A stretch of DNA of 64,000 bases from Arthrobacter globiformis (GCF_030817195.1 NZ_JAUSYZ010000001.1:2728001-2792000), one strand, 5' to 3'; counted from the stretch's first letter, positions 42,681-52,115 are shown. A program made the numbers and translations. The notes: a model not told the origin generated them from the letters alone.

Positions 42681-43365
42681 AATCGAATCGTCCCACCGGG
42701 AGGGCACATCAGGAAGATCGGTGCGTTCACGCAGTCGGGTTAGCACCGGCAATAGCGGAGGACCGTCTTCCCGCCTATGGCCAAATGGCGCATGCTTCTG
42801 ACGGCACTGTTCGCCACGACTCGCGGCGGGTGAGCAACCGAGCGCCAGTGGCTGGCGTTCACCCGCTCAAGCCACTCCTCTACCAACTCGACGGAGAAGT
42901 GCAATCCATTCCGCGAAGAACCCTGTCCGGGTCGAATCCGTCCCGTCAGCCCTGCCGGTGCTGGTAGAAGGACCGGGCACGGCTCTGGGCGAACGACCAC
43001 GCCCGCTTGTGCAAGCGCGCGTGAGCTTCGGGTTGCCTGGGGTCATTGCTGTGGAGAATGAACTGGTCCACCGGTGACATCACGGCCATGCGACCAATGA
43101 GCGAGCGGTCCGCCCTGCTGACTCTCATTCCGTCCGGTCAAGCCGGTCGTGTAGCCGACTCTCCAAGTCCTGCAAGGTTGGAAGCAACTGCGATCGACGC
43201 AGCCTGGCCGTTGGCCTGCCTGCCGGGGGTGCGTGCACCGCCGCTTCTGGATCCAACAGAACACCTTCTGGGCTTGATCTCCTGGGCCTAGCCATGAGAT
43301 CTGTTGATTGTGCCCTCGCCAGCAGCAAAATAGGTACAGGCACCACCGGCAACTAAGGAGCAGAC
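42681..43365. other. Gap without an identified gene
   Basis: Short frames only; a minus-strand frame at 42946-43080 (MSPVDQFILHSNDPRQPEAH) has protein-like composition but no recognised family. Confidence 0.3.
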
Positions 43366-43872
43366 ATGAAAAAGGAACTGCGCATCAGCTTCTCGGTGCT
43401 TACTCTGGCTGCGGCGCTTGGTGGCTGCGGCGGCAACCCCGGCTCCACAAGTCCCACCACAGGTACACCGCAGGCGTCTGCCACCGCTCCGGCACCGGGT
43501 GTGTCCACTACTGCGGCAGCGGACGTGGAGCTCAAGACCGCCACCTCAGCGGCGGGCCCGATCGTGGTGGACAAGGACGGGAAAAGCGTCTATTTCTTCA
43601 CGAAGGACGTCAAGAATTCGTCCACCAGTGCCTGCAAGGACGCCTGCGCGGCGGCATGGCCGGCGGTCACGACAGGCTCGGATGCACCCAAAGTGGAAGG
43701 CATCACAGGCACAGTGGGTACCATCAGCGCAGCTGGCGGTTTGAAGCAGATCACGCTCAACGGCATGCCGGTTTACCACTATGCCAAGGACACGAAGGCG
43801 GGGGACATCCTCGGCCAGGGCGTCAACAACGCGTGGTATTTGGTCAGCCCGTCCGGTCAAATGTTGAAGTAG
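43366..43872 (+). CDS. Secreted lipoprotein of the COG4315 / Lipoprotein_15 family
   Basis: A 168-residue protein with AAGGAG before the ATG, a lipoprotein signal (FSVLTLAAALGGC with lipobox LGGC), a Ser/Thr/Pro linker, then repeats of the family: PIVVDKDGKSVYFFTKDVKN, CKDACAAAWPAVTTG, LKQITLNGMPVYHYAKDTKA, GDILGQGVNNAWYLVSPSGQ. Function unknown; the conserved W and Y/H residues and cysteine pair suggest ligand or redox roles. Extracellular, membrane-anchored. Confidence 0.85.
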   Translation: MKKELRISFSVLTLAAALGGCGGNPGSTSPTTGTPQASATAPAPGVSTTAAADVELKTATSAAGPIVVDKDGKSVYFFTKDVKNSSTSACKDACAAAWPAVTTGSDAPKVEGITGTVGTISAAGGLKQITLNGMPVYHYAKDTKAGDILGQGVNNAWYLVSPSGQMLK

Positions 43873-44287
43873 CCGGAGACGGAATTAGGCCCGGTATGGC
43901 CGCTGGGCTGCCGTCCGGAAGCCAGATTCCGGACATGGACGGCCCCTTTCCAGGCACTAGTAGCGCCTTATTCTGAAGCGGGAATCGTCGGTTCGACATA
44001 GAGAGTAAGGGCGATGTGCAGCGGTTCCGAGCGGATCCGGGGTGCCGAGCCTCCACGTTTTCATTCTTTGCGCCATGAAATGTCCGAAGGAGATGCAACG
44101 CCATTACTTGTTGATTTCCGCCCGCGACTTGCCTCGTGCGCGGGTTTCAGGCAGCGTGCCGAAAGCCGATCATCAGGCCGGCACTGGTAACAACGGGCCG
44201 AATGAAGGCGCGCCGCATACACGACTTGTCGGGTCAAAACAGCTGCTACGCCGCTCTGGATCGTGCAGCAAAGTGGTCAAAAAAGAG

Positions 44288-44308
44288 GGTGTGCACAATG
44301 TGCACACC
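44288..44308. repeat. Palindrome GGTGTGCACA-A-TGTGCACACC
   Basis: Ten-base perfect arms with a one-base centre. Relative to copy A the change GGACA to GCACA on one arm is matched by TGTCC to TGTGC on the other. Confidence 0.7.
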
Positions 44309-44398
44309 TGGGGCTTCGGATTCGTTTGGACCGGCGTCGGACCGGTCCGGATTGGGGAGGTTTTTGGGGAAGTGGCGGTTTTGCGAGGGGAGGAGCGT

Positions 44399-44421
44399 GG
44401 TTCGAGTCCCACCTCGGGCAC
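44399..44421 (+). other. tRNA 3'-end fragment, candidate attachment core
   Basis: Identical over 23 bases to 19327-19349 (GGTTCGAGTCCCAC plus CTCGGGCAC), with no complete tRNA upstream. Confidence 0.6.
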
Positions 44422-44480
44422 GTGTTTTCCCTGTTCAGGGGCTTAGTAGCCTCTGAGTGTGCACGTATTGTGTTGTGAAG

Positions 44481-44501
44481 GGCCCCTTCGGGGGCCTTTT
44501 T
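44481..44501 (+). terminator. Rho-independent terminator downstream of copy B
   Basis: GGCCCC, TTCG tetraloop, GGGGCC, TTTTTC. Confidence 0.8.
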
Positions 44502-44504
44502 CAT

Positions 44505-45161
44505 TGGTGGCCGTTGGTGTGGCCGGCGGTTTTGGTGCTTGTTACCTGTTCATGGACGTGACTGCCTGAGGCGACATGACCTGAGTCTGGGTGGTTGCTT
44601 GTTCACCTGGCTTCTCCTTCTCGGTTCGTGGCGGCTGTTCTGCTTCTTCATGTTGGGTCCGGGGGAGAGCGACGTGACTTGTGCCCAACCGGTAGGGAAT
44701 TGTGGCCCCCGGACACCAGCAAGCACTCTGATACGGGTTACCGTGCCCGACCGGGAACCAACGTCGCCGCATACGGAGCCCACGAAGCTCACACCGCCTT
44801 TCTTCCCCGGGTCCACGGTTTTTCCGTCGATACACCTGTTCATGGTTGCTTTCGGCGTCTACTACATGAGGGTGTGGATTCTTGGCGCGATGTCCCGAGT
44901 TGACGTGCCTGCCGCCTCGCTGATCTTTCATACTCGTCCATGGCCAGCCTGTTGGATGACTACATGACGGAATGGTGAGACGCGCCGAAGCACCCTTAGC
45001 CGCTAAGAACCCAACAGCGGTCGGCACTCCGCGCATCGCATTGGGTGCGCTTCGCCGGTTCTCGGTTTCATATGCGCTGTTATCAGCGATTGATGGCAGC
45101 AGCATGCTGACCCCTCAGTGCCTGTGTCAGGTGTCTTGTAACTAGCGATGCACGCACCGCG
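44505..45161. other. Gap without an identified gene
   Basis: Long overlapping frames on both strands show no family and no start signals. Confidence 0.35.
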
Positions 45162-45247
45162 CGAGTTCAGGTGGTGAGTGCAACACCCTGAATTCTGTGG
45201 GGTGTCGTGATGGGCAGACCGTGGTCGCCGTTGAGTGTTCGTTTAGC
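45162..45247 (+). mobile_element. Truncated IS30-family copy, left end only
   Basis: CGAGTTCAGGTGGTGAGTGC and the following bases match the left end and first codons of the intact element at 33930 with few differences; similarity stops at GTTCGTTTAGC. Confidence 0.75.
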
Positions 45248-45315
45248 AGGTTGCAGTCGCACTCACCCCATGGGCCAGAAAATGGATCCGTGCAGTTGAG
45301 GCGACGGCAGGTAGG

Positions 45316-45349
45316 GTGAGACGTCTCGTGTCCGAAGGGTTGCAAGACG
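45316..45349. repeat. Dyad repeat, copy 2
   Basis: GTGAGACGTCTCGTGTCC then GAAGGGTTGCAAGACG, the counterpart of 35292-35326, about 70 bases after the truncated IS30 end. Confidence 0.5.
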
Positions 45350-45469
45350 TGTTCTGGAAAAGTCCGTCCGCGCCCGAGGCACTACAGAGTGCCAATAATC
45401 TAGTGTTGGGTGAGACACGCCGCACCTCATCAAAATACGTTCGTGCCACAGACCTGAGCCCAAAGTGGG

Positions 45470-46137
45470 TCAGTAGGACGTTGTGATGCGTTCCCACACT
45501 TCGTCAGCGTCGAGGTCAAGGCCCAGTTTCTTGACGTTCTGCTGCACGAGGAGCCGTCCGGTATGGGAGAGGTGGGCATGCATAGCGGCCGCTGCCGCCT
45601 CCCCCTCGCCCCGCGTGATGGCATCGAAGACTGGATCGTGCTCATGTGCAGTGTCCACGAGGGTGCGGTCAACGCCTGCTGTTGACGCGCCCAGTATCCG
45701 CGTTGACGCTCGCAGCCGGTTGATTATCTCCCGGATTCTGTGGTTTCCGGAGGCTTGGATGATGAGGTCGTGGAAGCGCTGATCGTGCTGGAAGAACCGC
45801 GTCTCGTCGTCTGCGGTCGTGGCGTCAAGCATCTGCGTCATTTCCTGACGGAGCGCCAGGACGAGTTGTTCTGACGCGTTCAGGGCTGCGCGGCGTGCGG
45901 AGGGACCTCCAGCGCCAGCCGAACGGCGAATATTTCTGCGACGTCTTCCGGGCGGGGCTGAACGATCCGAAACCCTTTATTGCGTTCAAACCGAACCAGG
46001 CCGGCCTCCTCCAGGCGCAGCATAGCGTCACGGACCGGGGAGCGGGAGATGTCGAAGGTCTCCGCCAGTTGGTACACGGAATACACCTCGCCCGGCTTCA
46101 TCTCTCCGGACATGACCGCGGCTCGCACTCTGTTCAT
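45470..46137 (-). pseudogene. GntR-family (FadR/FCD) regulator, frameshifted
   Basis: The N-terminal winged helix is MSGEMKPGEVYSVYQLAETF, DISRSPVRDAMLRLEEAGLV, RFERNKGFRIVQPRPEDVAE, IFAVRLALEV, then a frameshift near 45890. A second frame gives the FCD effector domain (FFQHDQRFHDLIIQASGNHR, HEHDPVFDAITRGEGEAAAA, AMHAHLSHTGRLL). One indel would restore a ~220-residue regulator of the FadR group, which usually controls organic-acid genes. Confidence 0.78.
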
Positions 46138-46258
46138 GACCTTGCCCGTCAGGGAGGTTTCGGGTTCTCCGTGATTCCGTCAATCTGGCAGGCCGATCGT
46201 GTTGGAGTATCGCAGTGCCTCAGGCCGATTGGGTGCGCCCGTTGTTCCTAGACTATTG

Positions 46259-47356
46259 TCACGGAGGACCACCGGGGGGAGTGGACTCTGTTGTCAGCGC
46301 AGAGGATGAAGTTGAGGGAACCGGACGCCTCCGCCACGGAGTTCGACTAGGTCGCGGATAAGGGGCTCGCTGGACCCGCGCCGCTGGCATGGAACCATAG
46401 TGCTCGGCGAGCTTCGCCAGCCCGTCATCAAGTGAGACAGCGGGCGTCCAGTTGAGGAGTTTACGGGTGTCGCGCTGGTCGTACCAGTGGGCGGTGGAGA
46501 GCTGTTCAGCGAGGAACCTGGTCATCGGCGGCTCTTCTTTGCGCCCGGCCCAGGTCCAGAGCTTCTCTATCGCCGTTCCCGCTGCCCGTGCCACCCCGCC
46601 CGGCACTTTCCACGAAGGCGCGGGGACGCCCCCCGCAGCGCATATGCCCGACAGCAGCTCGCCGACCGGGCGGGGCTCGCCGTTGCTCACGACCAGGGCG
46701 CGGCCATGGACGTGTTCCATGCGGTGCAAGGCGGCGACGATGGCCGAGGCGGCGTTGACCACGTACGTGGTATCGATCAGGGCGCCACCGGCGTCGAGCA
46801 GAGGCAGGCGGCTTCGGGCGGCGCGTGCCAGGACCCGTTCCACCAGTTGAGTGTCGCCGGGGCCCCAGACGATGTGGGGACGCACCGCTGTGACACGGAA
46901 TTCCGGGGCGTCCGCTGCCAGCGCCAGCAGCTCTGCCTCGGCCTTGGTGCGGGAGTAGTGGCCGTGCGCATGTTTCGGGTCAGCGGGCTCCGCGCCCACC
47001 CCGGCGATGGCGGCGCCGGAGTTGGCCACGGACGGGGAGGAGACGAACACCAGATCCCGTACCCCGGCCTCACGCGCGGAACGGAGCAGATGGCGGGTGC
47101 CTTCGACGTTCACCTCGTTGAACTCGGTGGCACGGCCGGTGAAAGAAACTTTCGCGGCCAGGTGAATGATTCCTTCTGCGCCCTGGACTGCTTCGCGGAC
47201 CGCTACATCGTCCGTGACGGACCCGAGGAAGTCCGTGGCGCCGTCGACTCCTGATGGACGGCGCTGAAATGTAGCCACAGCGTGGCCCTGGCGAATCAGT
47301 AGCCCGGCCACTTCCCGCCCGAGCAGTCCGCTTGCGCCGGTGACGAGGACCCTCAT
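46259..47356 (-). CDS. oleD: OleD-type NAD(P)H-dependent 2-alkyl-3-ketoacid reductase
   Basis: An extended SDR of the 3-beta-HSD type: MRVLVTGASGLLGREVAGLL, IIHLAAKVSFTGRATEFNEV, LVFVSSPSVANSGAAIAGVG, catalytic YSRTKAEAELL, VRPHIVWGPGDTQLVERVLA. In olefin biosynthesis it reduces the beta-keto acid made by OleA to a beta-hydroxy acid. It overlaps the oleBC stop (ATGA). The last ~45 residues after LAEHYGS are Pro/Arg/Ser-rich and unlike the family, so the end may be frameshifted. Confidence 0.85.
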   Translation of the reverse strand: MRVLVTGASGLLGREVAGLLIRQGHAVATFQRRPSGVDGATDFLGSVTDDVAVREAVQGAEGIIHLAAKVSFTGRATEFNEVNVEGTRHLLRSAREAGVRDLVFVSSPSVANSGAAIAGVGAEPADPKHAHGHYSRTKAEAELLALAADAPEFRVTAVRPHIVWGPGDTQLVERVLARAARSRLPLLDAGGALIDTTYVVNAASAIVAALHRMEHVHGRALVVSNGEPRPVGELLSGICAAGGVPAPSWKVPGGVARAAGTAIEKLWTWAGRKEEPPMTRFLAEQLSTAHWYDQRDTRKLLNWTPAVSLDDGLAKLAEHYGSMPAARVQRAPYPRPSRTPWRRRPVPSTSSSALTTESTPPGGPP

Positions 47357-50052
47357 GGCTCTCCCGGACGGCCGCCGGCCAGCACCCGTGAAGCCCAGCG
47401 GGACAGACGGGTCCTGTCGATTTTGGCGTTGTGCCGGATGTCGGTGGGTTGTGCGGGCACTGCGAGGACAGCGGAGATGTTCACGCCCGCCTCAAGCGCA
47501 GCCGCGCGGACGCGGCCGGCGAGCTGCGGCGGAGCAGGGCCGGATTTGCGAGCGGGAGGTACGGTCTCGACGATGGCGACGACGGCCTGGGTTCCTGCCG
47601 GGCCGACCCCGGCGATGGCGGCCAGCCGGACGCAGTCCAGGCGTTCGATGGACTGTTCGAGCCCGACGGGCGTCACCACAGCACCGGGCGCTGTCACGAC
47701 ATGGGGGAGACGTCCTTCCACCCAGAGCCGGCCGGCGGCGTCGAAGTGCCCCACGTCGCCGGTGCGGTGCCATCCGGGCAGACTGCTGCTCTCCTGCTGG
47801 GTCAGCCAGAGCCTGTCGTACGTTTCCTTGACGTGCGCGGCGCTGACCAGGATCTCGCCGGTGACGCCGGCATCGGTCACGGGATGGGACCCGGATGCCC
47901 TGCCATCCGCCGCCAGTTCGACGACGGCCACGCGGGCGCCATGCACGGGCATCCCCACGCACACGCCATTGCCTGCTCCCGCCACGGTGCCGGCGGCTGC
48001 TTCGGCATCGGCGGACTGGATTTGTTCGAGGCTGATGTCGGTGACCGGCAGCACCTCCGTCATCCCGTAGGGGGTATGCAGAGAGGCGCGGGGCAGCAGC
48101 TGCTGCACCTCCGCCAGGAGCCGTTCCGGGACGGGCGCGCCGGCGGAGAGAAGCAACTCGACACCTTCCAGGGCTTGATGCCCTGCCCCAGTCAGGGCCT
48201 CCCGGGTGGCAAGGAGGTTGCGCAGCGCCGCCGGTGAGGCGAAGACCACCGTAGCGTCTATGGCCGCGGCGGCGTCCGCCAGCGCGCGGGCCGTTAAGGT
48301 GCGGGGCGCAGTAACGTCCATGGCTGGCGTGACCGAAACCGCTCCGAGTGCCGGGCCCAGCAAGGCGAAGGGGGCGAAGCCGGCCACGAGCCGGGCACCG
48401 GAACGTATCCCGAATGTTTCGGCCACCGTATCCCGCATCGCGGCCAGCTGCCGGTGAGTGTAGAGCACGCCTTTGGCAGGACCGGTGGAGCCGGATGTGA
48501 AGAGCACAGCGGCCGGGGCGGTTGGGTCCAACGTATGCGTTAGCCGGCCTGCGTCGTGTCCGGCACCGCGCCCGGTCAGGGCGGACAGTGAGGTTTCGAC
48601 GCCCAGGATCCGGCGGCGGGCGGCCGGGAGGTCCCGCACGCTGATCCTCCGTCCCGGCCAGCCGAGCATCGCGGCAGCCGTCAGCGCCTTGTCGATTCCG
48701 ATCAGGAAATCGGGCGTCGCGCCTTTCACGGCGCGGCTCAGGCCTCTGGTTCCTAACCCGGCGTCAGCCACGACCACCACCGCACCCAGCTGGAGGCAGG
48801 CGTAGAGGGCTACGGTCAGGTCCACTCCCGGTGGAACCATCAGGCTCACCCTGCTGCCGGTGCCCACTCCGGCTTCCCGAAGCCCCGCGGCAAGGTTCAC
48901 AATGGCTCGGTCCAGTTGCTGCCAGCTGAGCGAGCGGCTGACTTTGCCGTCCGGTGACATTTCCGCGACGGCGGTATCTCCTCCCGCGGACCCTGCTGCC
49001 TGCTCACCGGGCAGGTCCCAAAGGGGCCGGAAGCCCGTCCGTGGCTCCGGGTCGACTGTCTCCGTCGGGCTCTGGCAGGCGATCGTCATGGTTTCCCTTG
49101 TTCGGGGATCGCCCCTGTTGGTCCTGCCTTGCCCGGCGAGCCACTGGAAAACAGGGGCGGCGATGTCCCGGTCTTCCGCCACGAGATGTCCTGCGCCTTC
49201 GAACCGGTGCACGTCCGCGTGGGGAAGCCGGCTGATGAGGTCCTTGAGGTATCGGTCGGAAAAGATGGGATCCCTGGGGCCCCAGAGCATCAGAGCCGGG
49301 ACTTTCAGTCTGCGCAACCCTTCCGCTATGCGGTTGAGCGCGGGGAAGCTGGGATGGGACGCATCCAGGGGAATATCGGCAACGAAATTCCCCACCCCGG
49401 CCCGTTGGCGGGCTCCGCGGTAGGGGGCCATGTAGGCGTTCCGGATGTCGGCGGGCAGCGGCGGGTGTGCCAGTGAATGTGTCACCCGCAGAAAGGCGTC
49501 GGACGTCGTCGTTCCCCACCCATGCACTGCGGGGTGCAGGGCAAGCCGCAGGGCTCGCGGGATTCCCGCATTGGAGGGCTGGTGGACGGCCGTGTTGGTG
49601 AGCACCACCCCGGTGACGTGCTGAGGGTGCGCCAAGGCCCAGCCCAGGCTGATCACGCCTCCCCAGTCATGACCCACGGTAACGACCGGTCCGTCCAGGC
49701 CCAGTTCGTTGGTAAGGTCCCCCAGGTCATTGATCCGGTCCGCCAGGCGCCGGAATGTGCCGGTGCGCTCCGAAAACCCCATATCCAGCTGATCCACCGC
49801 CACCACGCGCCACGGATGTACCGGGTCAGATCCGGCGGCCAGCAGCGTCCGCCACAGATATGACCACGTCGGGTTCCCGTGGACGCACAGCAGGGTGCCG
49901 GCGGGAGTCAGGCCGCGGAAGGAGAGCTGGGCACCGTTGTCCAAGAGGTGCCAGCGGCGCACGGTGCCCGGCTCATCGGTGGCGGAGGTGGAGACAGCAC
50001 TGATTTCACGCGACCATTCGGGGTCGACGCCGGGCCAGTCTGCGACTACCAA
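47353..50052 (-). CDS. oleBC: OleB-OleC fusion: beta-lactone decarboxylase and beta-lactone synthetase
   Basis: About 899 residues. The first ~300 are an alpha/beta hydrolase of haloalkane dehalogenase type (LCVHGNPTWSYLWRTLL; nucleophile aspartate in VVTVGHDWGGVISLGWAL; histidine in FEGAGHLVAEDRD), OleB. The rest is an adenylate-forming ligase (AAVLFTSGSTGPAKGVLYTH; HTPYGMTEVLPVTD; WHRTGDVGHFDAAGRLWVEG), OleC. OleC closes the beta-hydroxy acid to a beta-lactone using ATP; OleB releases CO2 to give the cis-alkene. Start taken as the TTG overlapping the oleA stop; an ATG at 50100 is possible. Confidence 0.87.
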   Translation of the reverse strand: MVVADWPGVDPEWSREISAVSTSATDEPGTVRRWHLLDNGAQLSFRGLTPAGTLLCVHGNPTWSYLWRTLLAAGSDPVHPWRVVAVDQLDMGFSERTGTFRRLADRINDLGDLTNELGLDGPVVTVGHDWGGVISLGWALAHPQHVTGVVLTNTAVHQPSNAGIPRALRLALHPAVHGWGTTTSDAFLRVTHSLAHPPLPADIRNAYMAPYRGARQRAGVGNFVADIPLDASHPSFPALNRIAEGLRRLKVPALMLWGPRDPIFSDRYLKDLISRLPHADVHRFEGAGHLVAEDRDIAAPVFQWLAGQGRTNRGDPRTRETMTIACQSPTETVDPEPRTGFRPLWDLPGEQAAGSAGGDTAVAEMSPDGKVSRSLSWQQLDRAIVNLAAGLREAGVGTGSRVSLMVPPGVDLTVALYACLQLGAVVVVADAGLGTRGLSRAVKGATPDFLIGIDKALTAAAMLGWPGRRISVRDLPAARRRILGVETSLSALTGRGAGHDAGRLTHTLDPTAPAAVLFTSGSTGPAKGVLYTHRQLAAMRDTVAETFGIRSGARLVAGFAPFALLGPALGAVSVTPAMDVTAPRTLTARALADAAAAIDATVVFASPAALRNLLATREALTGAGHQALEGVELLLSAGAPVPERLLAEVQQLLPRASLHTPYGMTEVLPVTDISLEQIQSADAEAAAGTVAGAGNGVCVGMPVHGARVAVVELAADGRASGSHPVTDAGVTGEILVSAAHVKETYDRLWLTQQESSSLPGWHRTGDVGHFDAAGRLWVEGRLPHVVTAPGAVVTPVGLEQSIERLDCVRLAAIAGVGPAGTQAVVAIVETVPPARKSGPAPPQLAGRVRAAALEAGVNISAVLAVPAQPTDIRHNAKIDRTRLSRWASRVLAGGRPGEP

Positions 50053-51068
50053 AGGATTTCCATCATGGCGGTGTTCAGGCCGGAACCGACCCCCATGCAC
50101 AGCACGCGGTTCCCGGTTTCGAGGAACTGCGCCTCGGCGGCGAGGGTCATCGGGAGGGAGGCAGGGCCCACGTTGCCCCAGTGCGGGAACGTGATGGGAA
50201 CCCTGTCCGGATCCAGGCCGATGGCGTCAATGATGGCCTTCGTGTAGGCATTGCTCACCTGGTGTGTAACGTACCGGTCCATCGAGCCCCAGTTCCATTC
50301 CGGCTGTGCCTCGTGCCAGGCATCGACCACGAGCTGCAGGCCGCCGTCGAGCAGGCCCTTCGTATCCGTTGCCATGCCATCGATGCCGCCCACGCACAGT
50401 TCATGGTGCTCGGTGCCGGCCCGCATCACGCCGCCGACGATTCGGTGCGCGCCGGGATGCAGGTCCGCCGGGCCGAGGACGGCCGCGGCAGCCCCCGATC
50501 CAAGCGTGAGCGTGGCGAACTCCCGGTTGAAGTCTTCACGGGTGGTCTCTGGCCGTTGAAGTCTGGCCAGGGTGGCCTCCTGCGTTGCCTGAGCGTCCTC
50601 ACCGTTGACGATCATCGCATGTCTGATCTGGCCGGAGTCGATCATGTTGGCCGCCAGCGTCAAGCCGTTGACGAATCCGAGGCAAGCGTTGGCCAGGTCG
50701 AAGTTCATGGCCGACGAGGGCAGGCCGAGTCCGTGGTGGATCTTCACCGCGACGGACGGTTCCAAGTTGCGCCGGGTGACTGAGGTATTGATCAGCAGGC
50801 CGATTTCGGACGCTTCTACGCCAGCCTCGGCCAGGGCCTTCGCGCCGGCTTCGACGGCAGCATCATCGAACGAGGTCCCAGCAGCCCACCAGCGGCGGTG
50901 TGTGATGCCGGCAACGCGCTCAAGCAACCGCGGCGGGAACTTCAGCCGCTGCAGAGTCGACGCCAACCTGCGGTCGAAATCCGTGGAACTCACGATCCTC
51001 GGAGCCTCGACACTGCTCACCGAAAGCAGCGCGGTGTTGGTATGCCGGAAGGTTGCATTCCCTGCCAA
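50046..51068 (-). CDS. oleA: OleA thiolase-fold condensing enzyme
   Basis: A 340-residue KAS III-like thiolase: FRHTNTALLSVSSVEAPRIV, RVAGITHRRWW, GLLINTSVTRRNLEPSVAVK, nucleophile cysteine in FDLANACLGFVNGLTLAANM, histidine in DRYVTHQVSNAYTKAI, asparagine in FPHWGNVGPASLPMTLA. It performs head-to-head condensation of two fatty acyl-CoAs. TTG at 51068 is preferred because AGGGG lies six bases upstream and homology begins there; an ATG at 51101 has no ribosome binding site. First gene of the operon. Confidence 0.88.
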   Translation of the reverse strand: MAGNATFRHTNTALLSVSSVEAPRIVSSTDFDRRLASTLQRLKFPPRLLERVAGITHRRWWAAGTSFDDAAVEAGAKALAEAGVEASEIGLLINTSVTRRNLEPSVAVKIHHGLGLPSSAMNFDLANACLGFVNGLTLAANMIDSGQIRHAMIVNGEDAQATQEATLARLQRPETTREDFNREFATLTLGSGAAAAVLGPADLHPGAHRIVGGVMRAGTEHHELCVGGIDGMATDTKGLLDGGLQLVVDAWHEAQPEWNWGSMDRYVTHQVSNAYTKAIIDAIGLDPDRVPITFPHWGNVGPASLPMTLAAEAQFLETGNRVLCMGVGSGLNTAMMEILW

Positions 51069-51430
51069 GTTGAGCCCCTGTTCGTTCCGTCCTGCATTCA
51101 TGCGGTGACTGTACCCATAAAGCCCAAGAGCTTAACTATGCCGGTGCGAGCCCCTGCATGTCGCCCCAAAGTGGCACCGCATTCGTTCCGCAACCCTCTT
51201 GCCAAAATGCTGGTTTTCGCAGTGCAGAAGTCAGACCGAGCTCCGCCCGTGGAGCCGCAGCCGTTTCCACAGCGCCGGGTCTCGCTGGTGCAGTCTGCTC
51301 GGCAGGGTTCAAGGAATGAACCCTAGGCTCCATTGGCTCTCTCGAAGGCCACTCAATATCAAGTAGAGTGCTTTTAGAAATGGGGCCGCCTGCTGGCTGA
51401 TTTGACCTGCGATCCTGCGGCTTTCGGATC
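51069..51430. other. Divergent intergenic region between oleA and the TetR relic
   Basis: It should carry the ole promoter on the minus strand and the TetR promoter on the plus strand, but no convincing -35/-10 pair was found for either. Confidence 0.4.
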
Positions 51431-52040
51431 GTGACTACTGCGGATCCCCGGCCCGGCGGCCCAACGGCGGGCCATCCCTCGGCTGACACTATGGAACGCA
51501 TTCTTAGTACGGCGTACGAGCTGTTCTCCCGGCGCAGTATCCGGGATGTGGGCGTCAACGAATTGATCGAGACGTCCGGGGTCGCCAAGTCGACGTTCTA
51601 CCGGCACTTCCCGTCAAAGGACGACCTTGTTCTCGCGGTTCTGGCGCTACGGGATCAGGTCTGGTTTTCTGGAATCGTTGCCGAGGCACAGCGCCGCAGC
51701 GCCAGTCCTGAGGAAGAATTGCTGGTCATCTTCGATGTCTTCGCTGACCGGCTCCATAGCGGCGGTTACAAATCGAACATGCTGATCAAGGTCCTCATGG
51801 AAATGGCCCAGATCACGCCCTCGGCCACGTGAGCGTGCAGTACCTGGCCAGGATCCGGGGGCATGTCGAGGACCTGGCCGAAGACGCCGGGCTGGAGGAC
51901 TCCGAGTTGTTTGCCCGGCATGGCACCTCCTCCTGAAAGGCTCCATCATCTCTGCCATGGAAGGCGATCGTGAGGCGGCCAAAATAGCCCGGCAGTTAGC
52001 CAAATCCCTCATCGAGCGCCACCGCCGCTCCGTGCCCTGA
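51431..52040 (+). pseudogene. TetR-family regulator, frameshifted
   Basis: The N-terminal domain is complete: TMERILSTAYELFSRRSIRD, VGVNELIETSGVAKSTFYRH, FPSKDDLVLAVLALRDQ. After VLMEM at about 51805 the frame is lost; another frame resumes LGHVSVQYLARIRGHVEDLA, and a further shift near 51925 leads to AAKIARQLAKSLIERHRRSV. Two indels separate it from a ~200-residue protein. It is divergent from oleA and may have controlled it. Confidence 0.75.
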
Positions 52041-52115
52041 CCTAAATGCTCTGATTAACGTGCAGGCACAGGTGAACTGTACGGGCAGGATAGCTGCCTC
52101 CGCGTGTGCCTTGGC

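Larger units (their letters stand above)
44020..44720 (+). repeat. Diverged direct repeat, copy B, centred on a tRNA 3' end (putative island right boundary)
   Basis: Counterpart of 18930-19640, same order of elements: a CCATGAAATG..CGAAGG..GCAACGCCAT block, palindrome (44288-44308), GGGCTTCGGATTCG, GGAAGTGGCGG, tRNA 3' end (44399-44421), hairpin and GACATGACCTG block. The two tRNA ends are 25.07 kb apart in direct orientation. Confidence 0.65.

Noticed and set aside
44539..44967. 142-codon plus-strand frame with a hydrophobic start
   Set aside because: Overlapping frames on both strands, no ribosome binding site, and the equivalent sequence after copy A does not keep the frame.
46487..47254. 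255-codon plus-strand frame opposite oleD
   Set aside because: Gly/Arg/Gln-rich antisense shadow of an intact, well-recognised gene.
47431..48237. 268-codon plus-strand frame opposite oleBC
   Set aside because: Antisense shadow of the AMP-ligase domain; no start signal or family.
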